Source: Salmonella enterica subsp. enterica serovar Typhimurium str. LT2
GTDB lineage: Bacteria; Pseudomonadota; Gammaproteobacteria; Enterobacterales; Enterobacteriaceae
Reading direction: 5' to 3'
DNA: 64,000 nucleotides
NCBI RefSeq assembly: GCF_000006945.2
Contig: NC_003197.2
Span: 1,364,001 to 1,428,000, forward strand
Shown here: positions 56,634-64,000 of the stretch, one piece after another
Numbering within the stretch: position 1 is the stretch's first letter
Layout of the letters: each line of letters starts with the position of its first letter
Made by a program: the position numbers and the translations under genes
The notes under the pieces: generated by a model
What the model was told of the DNA's origin: nothing
Seen by the model: the letters and a program-made list of their open reading frames with translations, nothing else
Database searches by the model: none

Positions 56634-57185
56634 ATGCAAAACTCGCTTCTTAATACTCACGTTACGACGATTGATGGAGAGGTCACTACACTTGAAAAAT
56701 ACGCCGGAAAAGTGCTGCTCATTGTAAACGTCGCCTCCAGATGTGGCCTGACGCCGCAATATGAACAGTTGGAAAATATCCAAAAGGCGTGGGCAGATCA
56801 GGGGTTTGTCGTGTTGGGTTTTCCCTGCAACCAGTTTATGGGGCAGGAGCCAGGCAGCGAAGAGGAGATTAAAACCTATTGTGCCAGCACCTGGGGCGTC
56901 ACGTTCCCGATGTTCAGTAAAATTGATGTGAATGGCGACGCGCGCCATCCGCTGTATCAAAAACTGATAGCCGCTGCGCCAACGGCAGTCGCGCCGGAGA
57001 AGAGCGGCTTTTACGAACGGATGGTAAGCAAAGGGCGTACGCCACTCTATCCGGATGATATTCTGTGGAATTTTGAAAAATTTTTGGTAGGCCGGGATGG
57101 TCAGGTGGTACAGCGTTTTTCGCCGGATATGACGCCTGAAGATCCTATTGTGATGGAAAGCATAAAAATCGCGTTGGCAAAATAA
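56634..57185 (+). CDS. btuE: Thioredoxin/glutathione peroxidase BtuE
   Basis: Glutathione-peroxidase-fold enzyme, non-essential for B12 transport despite its name; reduces peroxides with thioredoxin as electron donor. The peroxidatic cysteine is in NVASRCGLTPQY near residue 37, with the glutamine and tryptophan of the tetrad in GFPCNQF and further on (WNFEKFLVG). 183 residues. It sits between btuC and btuD and its stop overlaps the btuD start (TAATG). Confidence 0.96.
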   Translation: MQNSLLNTHVTTIDGEVTTLEKYAGKVLLIVNVASRCGLTPQYEQLENIQKAWADQGFVVLGFPCNQFMGQEPGSEEEIKTYCASTWGVTFPMFSKIDVNGDARHPLYQKLIAAAPTAVAPEKSGFYERMVSKGRTPLYPDDILWNFEKFLVGRDGQVVQRFSPDMTPEDPIVMESIKIALAK

Positions 57186-57934
57186 TGTCTCAATTGATGC
57201 AATTAAAGGATGTCGCCGAGAGCACCCGCCTGGGGCCGCTTTCCGGCGAAGTAAGCGCAGGAGAGATCCTTCATCTTGTCGGGCCGAACGGTGCCGGGAA
57301 AAGCACGCTACTGGCGCGTATGGCGGGGTTAACCTCCGGCGAGGGGAGCATCAGGTTTGGCGGAGCGCCGCTGGAGGCATGGGCGACGGCAACGCTTGCC
57401 CAACACCGCGCTTATCTTGCGCAACAGCAAAATCCGCCGTTCGCCATGCCGGTCTGGCATTACCTGACATTGCATCAACCTGATAAAACGCGAACCGGGC
57501 AGCTTAACGAGGTGGCCGATATGCTTGGATTGGGCGACAAACTGGGGCGAAGCGTGAATCAGCTTTCCGGTGGCGAGTGGCAGCGTGTTCGCCTTGCTGC
57601 CGTTGTACTACAAATTCATCCCGACGCTAATCCGGTCGGTCAATTATTGCTGCTTGATGAGCCGATGAACAGTCTCGATGTTGCGCAACAAAACGCTCTG
57701 GATCGGGTATTACATCATTTATGTCAGGCAGGAATTGCGATTGTGATGAGTAGCCACGATCTGAACCACACGCTGCGCCATGCGCATAAAGCCTGGTTAC
57801 TAAAGCGCGGTAAACTCATTGCCTGCGGCCGCCGGGAAGAGGTGCTCACCCCCTCTTATCTGGCGCAAGCCTACGGTTTGCGCTTTCGACGACTCGACGT
57901 CGAGGGGCATCCAATGCTCATTTCGGCCACTTAA
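57185..57934 (+). CDS. btuD: Vitamin B12 ABC transporter ATPase
   Basis: ATP-binding subunit of the BtuCD importer, 249 residues. Walker A VGPNGAGKST at about 35-45, Q-loop in YLAQQQNPP, signature NQLSGGEWQRVRLA, Walker B LLLLDEPMNSLD and H-loop histidine in VMSSHDLNHT. The start overlaps btuE by one base, so translation is coupled. Confidence 0.98.
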   Translation: MSQLMQLKDVAESTRLGPLSGEVSAGEILHLVGPNGAGKSTLLARMAGLTSGEGSIRFGGAPLEAWATATLAQHRAYLAQQQNPPFAMPVWHYLTLHQPDKTRTGQLNEVADMLGLGDKLGRSVNQLSGGEWQRVRLAAVVLQIHPDANPVGQLLLLDEPMNSLDVAQQNALDRVLHHLCQAGIAIVMSSHDLNHTLRHAHKAWLLKRGKLIACGRREEVLTPSYLAQAYGLRFRRLDVEGHPMLISAT

Positions 57935-58010
57935 GTAAAATCGTTTCTTGAAAAGCAGGTAATTTCGACGCTAAATTAATACCAAAATAAAAACAGAGGA
58001 TTGTTGCGGC

Positions 58011-58475
58011 ATGCGTTTTTGGCTTCTTGTTATCACAGCATTGTTCCTGGCAGGATGCAGTACTCATCGGGCACCGGCGCCAAATGCCAGATTATCAGAC
58101 TCCATTACCGTCATTGCGGGTCTGAACGATCAGTTGCAGTCCTGGCGCGGTACGCCATACCGTTACGGCGGCATGAGTCGCAGAGGCGTGGACTGTTCCG
58201 GCTTTGTGGTAGTCACTATGCGCGACAAGTTTGATTTGCAGTTGCCTCGTGATACGCGTGAACAATCAAAAATCGGCACCAGAATCGATAAAGATGAATT
58301 GCTGCCCGGAGATTTGGTTTTCTTTAAAACCGGTTCGGGCGAAAGTGGTTTACATGTTGGTATTTACGATACAAATAATGAGTTTATTCATGCCTCTACC
58401 AGTCGTGGCGTGATGCGTTCATCGCTGGATAATGTGTACTGGCGAAAAAACTTCTGGCAGGCACGGCGAATTTAA
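58011..58475 (+). CDS. nlpC: NlpC/P60 peptidoglycan endopeptidase lipoprotein
   Basis: Cysteine peptidase lipoprotein of the founder family of NlpC/P60 cell-wall hydrolases. Lipobox LAGC near residue 15. The Cys-His-His triad is visible: GVDCSGFVV with the nucleophile near residue 62, LHVGIYD and EFIHAST. Length 154 residues as in E. coli. Separated from btuD by 76 bp. Confidence 0.95.
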   Translation: MRFWLLVITALFLAGCSTHRAPAPNARLSDSITVIAGLNDQLQSWRGTPYRYGGMSRRGVDCSGFVVVTMRDKFDLQLPRDTREQSKIGTRIDKDELLPGDLVFFKTGSGESGLHVGIYDTNNEFIHASTSRGVMRSSLDNVYWRKNFWQARRI

Positions 58476-58696
58476 CCTCGCAGACGATATAAATTTTATA
58501 GTCTATTTTTAACATATCGCCGGTTGAACTTATGACATCTGTTGTCATCATATATAATGATATAACCGTAGCATTTACAAACGTACTTTTATTAAAAACG
58601 GGCGTGTTCACGCCCTGTGAAAAGTACAAGATTGAATATTGGTTTATAATCAGAGTAAGTTAAAAAAAGGAACCGGTTCACCGGTAAACAAGAAAA
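58476..58696. other. nlpC-ydiV intergenic region
   Basis: AT-rich gap; the distance from nlpC to ydiV is 313 bp, with a possible leader ORF in the last 93 bp. A perfect hairpin GGGCGTG/CACGCCC at 58600-58615 has its T-tract on the minus strand only. A second short palindrome, ACCGGTTCACCGGT (58672-58685), precedes the leader ORF. Confidence 0.6.
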
Positions 58697-58789
58697 ATGA
58701 TGACGCTTCAATTAGTATCTGAAGTTACGTCTGTTTCCGTCCGTAGTGACTGGATGGCGAATAGCGCCCTAACCATGGGACTGGCGTAA
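58697..58789 (+). CDS. Possible 30-codon leader ORF overlapping ydiV
   Basis: ATG at 58697 opens a 30-codon frame (MMTLQLVSEVTSVS...) whose TAA stop shares a base with the ydiV ATG (TAATG at 58787-58791). Such overlap is typical of translational coupling. There is no good Shine-Dalgarno right before it; AAGGA at 58666 lies ahead of a small palindrome that could bring it closer. No family is recognised, and no comparison was made with other genomes. Confidence 0.4.
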   Translation: MMTLQLVSEVTSVSVRSDWMANSALTMGLA

Positions 58790-59502
58790 TGATTGCTTCA
58801 CTTGATGAGCTTTACCATTCCGAACTCTTTTTCCTTCCCGTCATGGATGAAAACGCTCGGCTTGTTGGTTTAGAGATTATTGCAACGTTTGCCGCTGAAG
58901 ACGGCGCCGTGCGGATGCCGACTGAGTTGGTAGCGCCTCGCCTTTCGGTGGAGGAACAATACTGTCTGTTTGTTGAAAAACTGGCGTTGTTAGAAACCTG
59001 TCAGCACTTTTTTATTCAGCATAAACTTATTGCATGGCTTAATTTACCGCCTGCAATTAGTGACTTATTATTATTAGATAGCGAACTTTTTTCCCGGGCA
59101 GCGCGCTTTCCGTTTCTTGAATTAGCTATAAATGAGAATTATCCTGGGTTAAACCAGGGCAAAAACAATGAAACGTTAGCTAATCTGGCAATGCATTTCC
59201 CATTAATGCTGGCAAATTTTGGGGCAGGCGAGGCGTCGACTAAAGCTATTTTCGATGGGCTTTTCAAACGAGTCATGTTGGATAAAAATTTTATTCAGCA
59301 GCGAGCTGAAATGATCTCATTCGAACCATTCATGCACGCTATTGTTGCCCAGATCTCCTCCAGCTGCGAGTCGCTGATGATTGCCGGTATTGATACTGAG
59401 GCGATGTTTGCGCGCGCAGCGCCATTGGGGTTTAGCGCATTCCAGGGCGGACTATGGCCTCCGGTGCCGGTAAGCCAGCTCATTAAACTCGTTCAGCGAT
59501 AA
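58789..59502 (+). CDS. ydiV: Anti-FlhDC factor, degenerate EAL protein YdiV
   Basis: In Salmonella this protein (also RflP) binds FlhD and targets FlhD4C2 for ClpXP, lowering flagellar expression in nutrient-poor conditions. It has an EAL-domain fold of 237 residues but lacks the signature: the EAL position reads LEIIATF, and the usual DDFG loop is ANFGAG, so cyclic-di-GMP binding and cleavage are not expected. The start ATG overlaps the stop of a short upstream ORF, with only a weak GGGA before it. Confidence 0.95.
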   Translation: MIASLDELYHSELFFLPVMDENARLVGLEIIATFAAEDGAVRMPTELVAPRLSVEEQYCLFVEKLALLETCQHFFIQHKLIAWLNLPPAISDLLLLDSELFSRAARFPFLELAINENYPGLNQGKNNETLANLAMHFPLMLANFGAGEASTKAIFDGLFKRVMLDKNFIQQRAEMISFEPFMHAIVAQISSSCESLMIAGIDTEAMFARAAPLGFSAFQGGLWPPVPVSQLIKLVQR

Positions 59503-59563
59503 CCTTTCTGTTTGCCGGTGTTTAACCGGTGATTAACCGTCTACACTGAAGACAGGAGGCCCT

Positions 59564-61006
59564 ATGACCCTGTCTTTTACTGCCCGTTGGCGCGATGAAT
59601 TGCCAGCAACGTATACCGCGCTTTTACCCACACCGTTAAAAAATGCGCGACTGATTTGGTATAACGACGAACTGGCGCAGCAGTTAGCCATTCCCGCTTC
59701 GTTATTTGATGCTACCAATGGCGCTGGCGTTTGGGGCGGCGAAACCTTATTACCCGGTATGTCGCCTGTCGCGCAGGTATATAGCGGGCATCAGTTCGGC
59801 GTCTGGGCGGGACAACTCGGCGACGGACGCGGTATTTTGCTGGGCGAACAGCTCCTGGCGGATGGCTCGACGCTCGACTGGCATCTGAAAGGCGCCGGAT
59901 TAACACCCTATTCGCGAATGGGGGATGGACGCGCCGTCCTGCGTTCAACCATACGAGAAAGCCTTGCCAGCGAAGCCATGCATTATCTGGGTATTCCCAC
60001 TACGCGCGCGTTATCTATCGTAACCAGCGATACGCCGGTTCAGCGAGAGACGCAGGAAACGGGCGCGATGTTAATGCGTCTGGCGCAAAGTCATATGCGT
60101 TTTGGTCATTTCGAACATTTCTACTACCGCCGTGAGCCGGAAAAAGTTCAGCAACTGGCTGATTTCGCTATTCGTCATTACTGGCCGCAATGGCAGGATG
60201 TCCCGGAAAAATATGCTTTGTGGTTTGAAGAGGTGGCGGCGCGTACCGGAAGACTCATCGCCGAGTGGCAAACCGTCGGTTTTGCGCACGGCGTTATGAA
60301 TACGGATAACATGTCGATTCTGGGGCTGACCATCGACTATGGTCCCTTTGGTTTTCTCGATGACTACGATCCCGGCTTCATTGGTAACCATTCCGATCAT
60401 CAGGGACGTTACCGCTTCGATAATCAACCGTCGGTGGCGCTGTGGAATTTACAACGTCTGGCGCAGACGTTAACCCCTTTTATTGAGATCGACGCGTTAA
60501 ACAGAGCGCTGGATCGTTACCAGGACGCGTTGTTAACGCACTATGGGCAGCGAATGCGCCAGAAGCTGGGCTTCTTTACCGAGCAAAAAGACGATAACGT
60601 TTTACTGAATGAATTGTTTAGTCTGATGGCGCGCGAAGGGAGTGATTATACCCGTACATTTCGGATGTTAAGCCATACGGAGCAACAGAGCGCCTCCTCG
60701 CCGTTGCGGGATACGTTTATCGATCGCGCGGCGTTTGATGCCTGGTTCGATCGCTACCGGGCGCGATTGCGCACAGAGGCGGTGGATGACGCGCTGCGCC
60801 AGCAGCAGATGCAACGCGTGAATCCTGCGATTGTGTTGCGCAACTGGCTGGCGCAACGCGCGATAGATGCGGCTGAACAGGGAGACATGGCGGAACTGCA
60901 TCGGTTGCATGAAGTTTTACGTCAACCTTTTACCGATCGAGATGATGACTATGCCCGCCGACCACCGGAGTGGGGAAAGCGGCTGGAGGTCAGTTGTTCA
61001 AGTTAG
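59564..61006 (+). CDS. selO: Protein adenylyltransferase SelO
   Basis: Pseudokinase-fold enzyme that transfers AMP from ATP to Ser, Thr or Tyr of proteins, with a role in redox homeostasis (ydiU). The nucleotide-binding region [20 protein letters not shown] and the catalytic [14 protein letters not shown] and metal-binding [14 protein letters not shown] are complete. The C-terminus ends in SCSS, where a cysteine replaces the selenocysteine of eukaryotic homologues. Length 480 residues. Confidence 0.96.
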
Positions 61007-61040
61007 CCTGATGCCAGCAGCATCGTCTGCTGGCGGAGCG

Positions 61041-61232
61041 CTATTTGGTTAACAGTAGCTTCCCGGCCTGAGTTTTGCGCAACAGATACTCCTGACCGTT
61101 GTGATCGATAATGACTTTGCCGTCCGGACCTAATAGCGCCTGACTGTTGACGCGCCGTTCAGCGGCAGGGAGAAGCGTTTCATTGTCTATTTCCTTAGGG
61201 TGAGGCAGCTCGGTGTTATCCATACGCGACAT
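61041..61232 (-). CDS. hemP: HemP/HmuP family hemin-uptake protein
   Basis: Protein of 63 residues (ydiE in E. coli) with the conserved C-terminal half SQALLGPDGKVIIDHNGQ followed by EYLLRKTQAGKLLLTK. The homologue in other bacteria is linked to hemin transport, in some cases as a regulator. It has no companion heme receptor gene here. A Fur box lies directly upstream. An in-frame ATG three codons in (MDNTE) is an alternative start. Confidence 0.9.
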   Translation of the reverse strand: MSRMDNTELPHPKEIDNETLLPAAERRVNSQALLGPDGKVIIDHNGQEYLLRKTQAGKLLLTK

Positions 61233-61254
61233 GCTATTTATTAATAATCAAACT

Positions 61255-61273
61255 CACAATGATTATTATTATC
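61255..61273 (-). promoter_or_regulatory. Fur box of hemP
   Basis: On the minus strand GATAATAATAATCATTGTG matches the 19-bp Fur consensus GATAATGATAATCATTATC at 16 positions. It lies about 23 bp upstream of the hemP start, which implies iron repression. Confidence 0.88.
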
Positions 61274-61388
61274 AATAATTAATGCGATAACAGCAAGTGC
61301 TAATTCTGCGGAGTGATATACGCGCGCGGAGAGAAAAGGGCGGGTAACGCATCGAAGAAACGCCCATCCCGGCAGGATGGGCGAGCTA

Positions 61389-62435
61389 TTAAAAGCGGCT
61401 GTCTACCGCCGCGGCAAGTTTTTCCAACAAAACTTCCGTATCTTCCCAGTTCAGGCAAGGATCGGTAATGGACTGACCATAGATTAATGGTTGACCGCTG
61501 ATAATTTTTTGCGTGCCTTCCCGTAAAAAACTCTCTGCCATAATCCCGGCAATTGCCGTGGAGCCATTACGAATCTGCTGGCAAATATCATCACATACCT
61601 CTAACTGGCGGCGATGCTGTTTTTGACAGTTGCCGTGGCTGAAGTCGACGACCAGATGTTCCGGCAGATCAAATTCATGCAACGTATCGCAGGCGGCGGC
61701 AATATCTTCAGCGTGGTAGTTCGGTTTTTTACCGCCGCGCATGATGATGTGCCCATACGGGTTGCCACTCGTCTGGTAGATAGTCATCTGTCCGTCTTTA
61801 TCCGGCGAGAGAAACATATGACTGGCGCGGGAGGCGCGAATAGCATCAACGGCAATGCGGGTATTGCCATCCGTACCATTTTTAAAGCCGACCGGACAAG
61901 AGAGCGCAGAAGCCATTTCCCGATGGATTTGGCTTTCGGTGGTACGCGCGCCAATCGCTCCCCAACTGATCAGATCGGCAATAAACTGGCCGGTGACCAT
62001 ATCAAGAAACTCTGTGGCGGTCGGTACTCCCAGTTCGTTCACCTGCAATAGCAAGCGACGCGCCAGTTCAAGCCCATAATTGACGCGGTAACTGCCATTC
62101 AAGTCGGGATCGGAAATCAGGCCTTTCCATCCCACGACGGTGCGCGGTTTTTCAAAATAGGTGCGCATGACGATCTCCAGACGCGCCTGATGCTTTTGGC
62201 GTTGTGCCTGGAGCTGCGTCGCGTATTCCATGGCAGCATTCAGATCGTGAATCGAACAGGGGCCAATGACGACCAGTAGCCGTGGATCTTCACCATTTAA
62301 AATCTTTTCTATCCGGCGTCGGGAGTCGGTAACGTGACTGGCGACGGAGGACGATACAGGATACCGCTGCGCGAGTTCGGTCGGTGTTACCAGGCTGTCG
62401 ATACGCGCAGTACGGAGTTCGTCGGTTCTGTTCAT
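61389..62435 (-). CDS. aroH: DAHP synthase, tryptophan-sensitive
   Basis: First step of the shikimate pathway: phosphoenolpyruvate plus erythrose 4-phosphate gives DAHP. Type I AroFGH family of 348 residues, with VIGPCSIHD and the PLNPRTS-like KPRTVVGWKGL motif; metal ligands in FSHGNCQKQ and further on. The Trp-sensitive isozyme is indicated by gene position (beside ppsR), length and the TrpR operator upstream. Confidence 0.97.
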   Translation of the reverse strand: MNRTDELRTARIDSLVTPTELAQRYPVSSSVASHVTDSRRRIEKILNGEDPRLLVVIGPCSIHDLNAAMEYATQLQAQRQKHQARLEIVMRTYFEKPRTVVGWKGLISDPDLNGSYRVNYGLELARRLLLQVNELGVPTATEFLDMVTGQFIADLISWGAIGARTTESQIHREMASALSCPVGFKNGTDGNTRIAVDAIRASRASHMFLSPDKDGQMTIYQTSGNPYGHIIMRGGKKPNYHAEDIAAACDTLHEFDLPEHLVVDFSHGNCQKQHRRQLEVCDDICQQIRNGSTAIAGIMAESFLREGTQKIISGQPLIYGQSITDPCLNWEDTEVLLEKLAAAVDSRF

Positions 62436-62576
62436 TACAAGTCTCAGAAATTTGTTGCTTCAACGGCAGGACTACCGGGAAGTGATGGGCATCACGATAA
62501 ACCAATCCCTGCTGATTTCAAGTGCGAGGCGTGTCACACCTCGCAGGCAGAACGGCATGATAACAAAAACCAACCC

Positions 62577-62596
62577 ATTAAACTAGTTTGCTAGTA
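62577..62596 (-). promoter_or_regulatory. TrpR operator of aroH
   Basis: TACTAGCAAACTAGTTTAAT on the minus strand carries the CTAG-N-CTAG half-sites of trp operators (compare the E. coli aroH operator). It overlaps the TAG stop codon of ppsR and lies about 140 bp upstream of aroH. Confidence 0.8.
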
Positions 62597-63424
62597 CATC
62601 CTGCGGTTAAGCCCCATAATATCGAGAATCTTGGTGGCTATCTCTTCAACGGAATAATTAGTGCTGTTCAGGCAGGGGATCTGATTCTTACGATACAGCG
62701 CTTCGACCTCCGCCACTTCCATGCGGCACTGACGCAACGAGGCATAGCGACTGTTTTCACGGCGTTCTTCGCGAATTGCCGCCAGGCGTTCAGGGTCAAT
62801 TGTCAGGCCGAACAGTTTATGTTGTAGCGGTTTTAACGATGTGGGCAGCGTCAAATTATCCATATCATCGGCGATGAAAGGGTAGTTAGCCGCACGAATA
62901 CCGAATTGCATCGCCAGATAGAGGCTGGTGGGCGTTTTTCCACAGCGCGAAACGCCAAGTAAAATGACCTGAGCCTGATCGAGGTTGCGCAATGAAATGC
63001 CATCATCATGCGCCAGGGTATAATCGATAGCGGCAATACGGGCGTCATACTTGTTCAGGTTACCCGGATTAAGCCCATGAGTACGATGAGCGATCGGCGT
63101 CGGATCCAGTTTCATCTCCTGCTGAAGCGGCGCCACCAGCGCCTGGACGATATCCTGGCAGAAACCTTCGCTCTGTAAGATGATGGCGCGAATTTCAGGT
63201 AAAACAATCGAGTAAAACACCAGCGGGCGAACGCCGGTTTGCTGATAAATGGCGTCAATTTGGTCTTTGACGGCGCGGGCGCGACTTTCGTTTTCCACGA
63301 ATGGCAGCGTGATGCTGCTGATCGTCACCGGAAACTGCGACATAACCGCGTGACCCAGGACCTCGGCGGTGATGGCGGTACCATCAGAAATATAGAAAAC
63401 ATGGCGATCAACAACATTATCCAT
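62591..63424 (-). CDS. ppsR: PEP synthase regulatory kinase/phosphorylase
   Basis: Bifunctional enzyme that inactivates PEP synthetase by ADP-dependent phosphorylation and reactivates it by phosphate-dependent dephosphorylation (DUF299; ydiA). The P-loop [11 protein letters not shown] near residue 155 is the family signature. The start at 63424 ([15 protein letters not shown], 277 residues) matches E. coli; an ATG three codons upstream is open. It is divergent from its target gene ppsA. Confidence 0.96.
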
Positions 63425-63760
63425 TCTGTTCATCCTGAAGAGTAAACATAATTATCTGAAAGCATAAATTAAAAGTAACGGGAAACGTATAACTTGTCGC
63501 TTATTTTATAAAATGACAGGGACTTTTTATAATTAATGAAAAGTGTGTTTCATTTCCTGGAAACGCAGTTTATACCGGGGGTTATTCAGGGAATGCCGTG
63601 CTATGCGCGGGTTTGCGCAACTACGTAAACAATCTGAAAAAATGAAAAAATAAATTTGCTTGAACGATTCACCGTTTTTTTCGCGGGTTTAAGTATGCCA
63701 GGATAAATACGCAACTATGTGTTTCTTAAACTCGTTCATTTATCACAAAAGGATTGTTCG
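63425..63760. other. ppsR/ppsA divergent control region
   Basis: 336 bp without a gene, AT-rich, with a Cra site at 63658-63673. Both divergent promoters must lie here. A ribosome site AGGAT precedes ppsA. Confidence 0.65.
63658..63673 (+). promoter_or_regulatory. Cra (FruR) site of ppsA
   Basis: GCTTGAACGATTCACC is the reverse complement of GGTGAATCGTTCAAGC, which I recall as the Cra site of E. coli ppsA. Cra activates ppsA for gluconeogenesis. It lies about 90 bp upstream of the start. Confidence 0.85.
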
Positions 63761-64000
63761 ATGTCCAACAATGGCTCGTCACCGCTGGTGCTTTGGTATA
63801 ACCAACTCGGCATGAATGATGTAGACAGAGTTGGGGGCAAAAATGCCTCCCTGGGTGAAATGATTACTAACCTTTCCGGCATGGGCGTATCCGTTCCGAA
63901 TGGTTTTGCAACCACTGCCGATGCGTTTAACCAGTTTTTGGATCAAAGCGGCGTAAACCAGCGCATTTATGAGCTGCTGGATAAGACAGATATTGATGAT
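63761..64000 (+). CDS. ppsA: Phosphoenolpyruvate synthase, N-terminal part
   Basis: First 80 codons; the gene runs off the window. The N-terminus MSNNGSSPLVLWYNQLGMND and the following GGKNASLGEMI are characteristic of PEP synthase (pyruvate, water dikinase), which converts pyruvate to PEP for gluconeogenesis with ATP. GGKNASLG is the conserved start of the ATP-binding PPDK domain. It is divergent from its regulator ppsR and lies downstream of a Cra site. Confidence 0.97.
   Translation, partial: MSNNGSSPLVLWYNQLGMNDVDRVGGKNASLGEMITNLSGMGVSVPNGFATTADAFNQFLDQSGVNQRIYELLDKTDIDD

Overview
The window is chromosomal DNA of an enterobacterium, almost certainly Salmonella enterica. Gene content and order match the E. 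coli/Salmonella backbone from mipA-gapA through selD-topB, the ast and chb operons, katE, pfkB, thrS-infC-rpmI-rplT-pheMST-ihfA, btuCED and aroH to ppsA. Two genes point to Salmonella of O-antigen group A/B/D1 (for example Typhimurium): lpxR (lipid A 3'-O-deacylase) and an O-antigen polymerase gene (wzy/rfc) lying beside thrS, away from the main O-antigen cluster. No tRNA, rRNA, CRISPR array, prophage or complete insertion sequence was seen. Identifications come from reading the proteins and recalling the families; no search was run.

Layout. 0.1-6.8 kb: outer-membrane protein mipA, an orphan radical-SAM/SPASM maturase, yeaE, yeaD, gapA, msrB and yeaC. 6.8-18 kb: a glycosidase remnant, pncA, ansA, sppA, ydjA, selD-topB, gdhA, ynjH, nudG and xthA. 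18-24 kb: astCADBE, the arginine succinyltransferase operon, behind a sigma-54 promoter. 24-33 kb: spy, cho, nadE, osmE and the chitobiose operon chbBCARFG with a ChiX small-RNA target site. 33-43 kb: katE, cedA, tcyP, ydjM (LexA box), hxpB, yniB, yniA, ydiZ, pfkB and ydiY.

43-48 kb is the variable part. It holds lpxR, a small membrane protein and a lipoprotein nuclease, then an island carrying wzy and a broken umuD-like gene that still has a perfect LexA box. The island is bracketed by two nearly identical 162-bp copies of the thrS leader. The left copy ends inside the anticodon-like loop of the thrS operator, so the island sits exactly inside the regulatory leader of an essential gene while a complete leader is preserved next to thrS.

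48-64 kb: the translation-factor cluster, with the AUU start of infC and the pheM attenuator; ihfA; the vitamin B12 importer btuC-btuE-btuD; nlpC; ydiV (anti-FlhDC), preceded by a possible coupled 30-codon leader ORF; selO; Fur-controlled hemP; TrpR-controlled aroH; ppsR; and the first 80 codons of ppsA behind a Cra site. ppsR and ppsA form a divergent regulator-target pair. Short palindromic REP elements and two longer MITE-like repeats lie in intergenic gaps.
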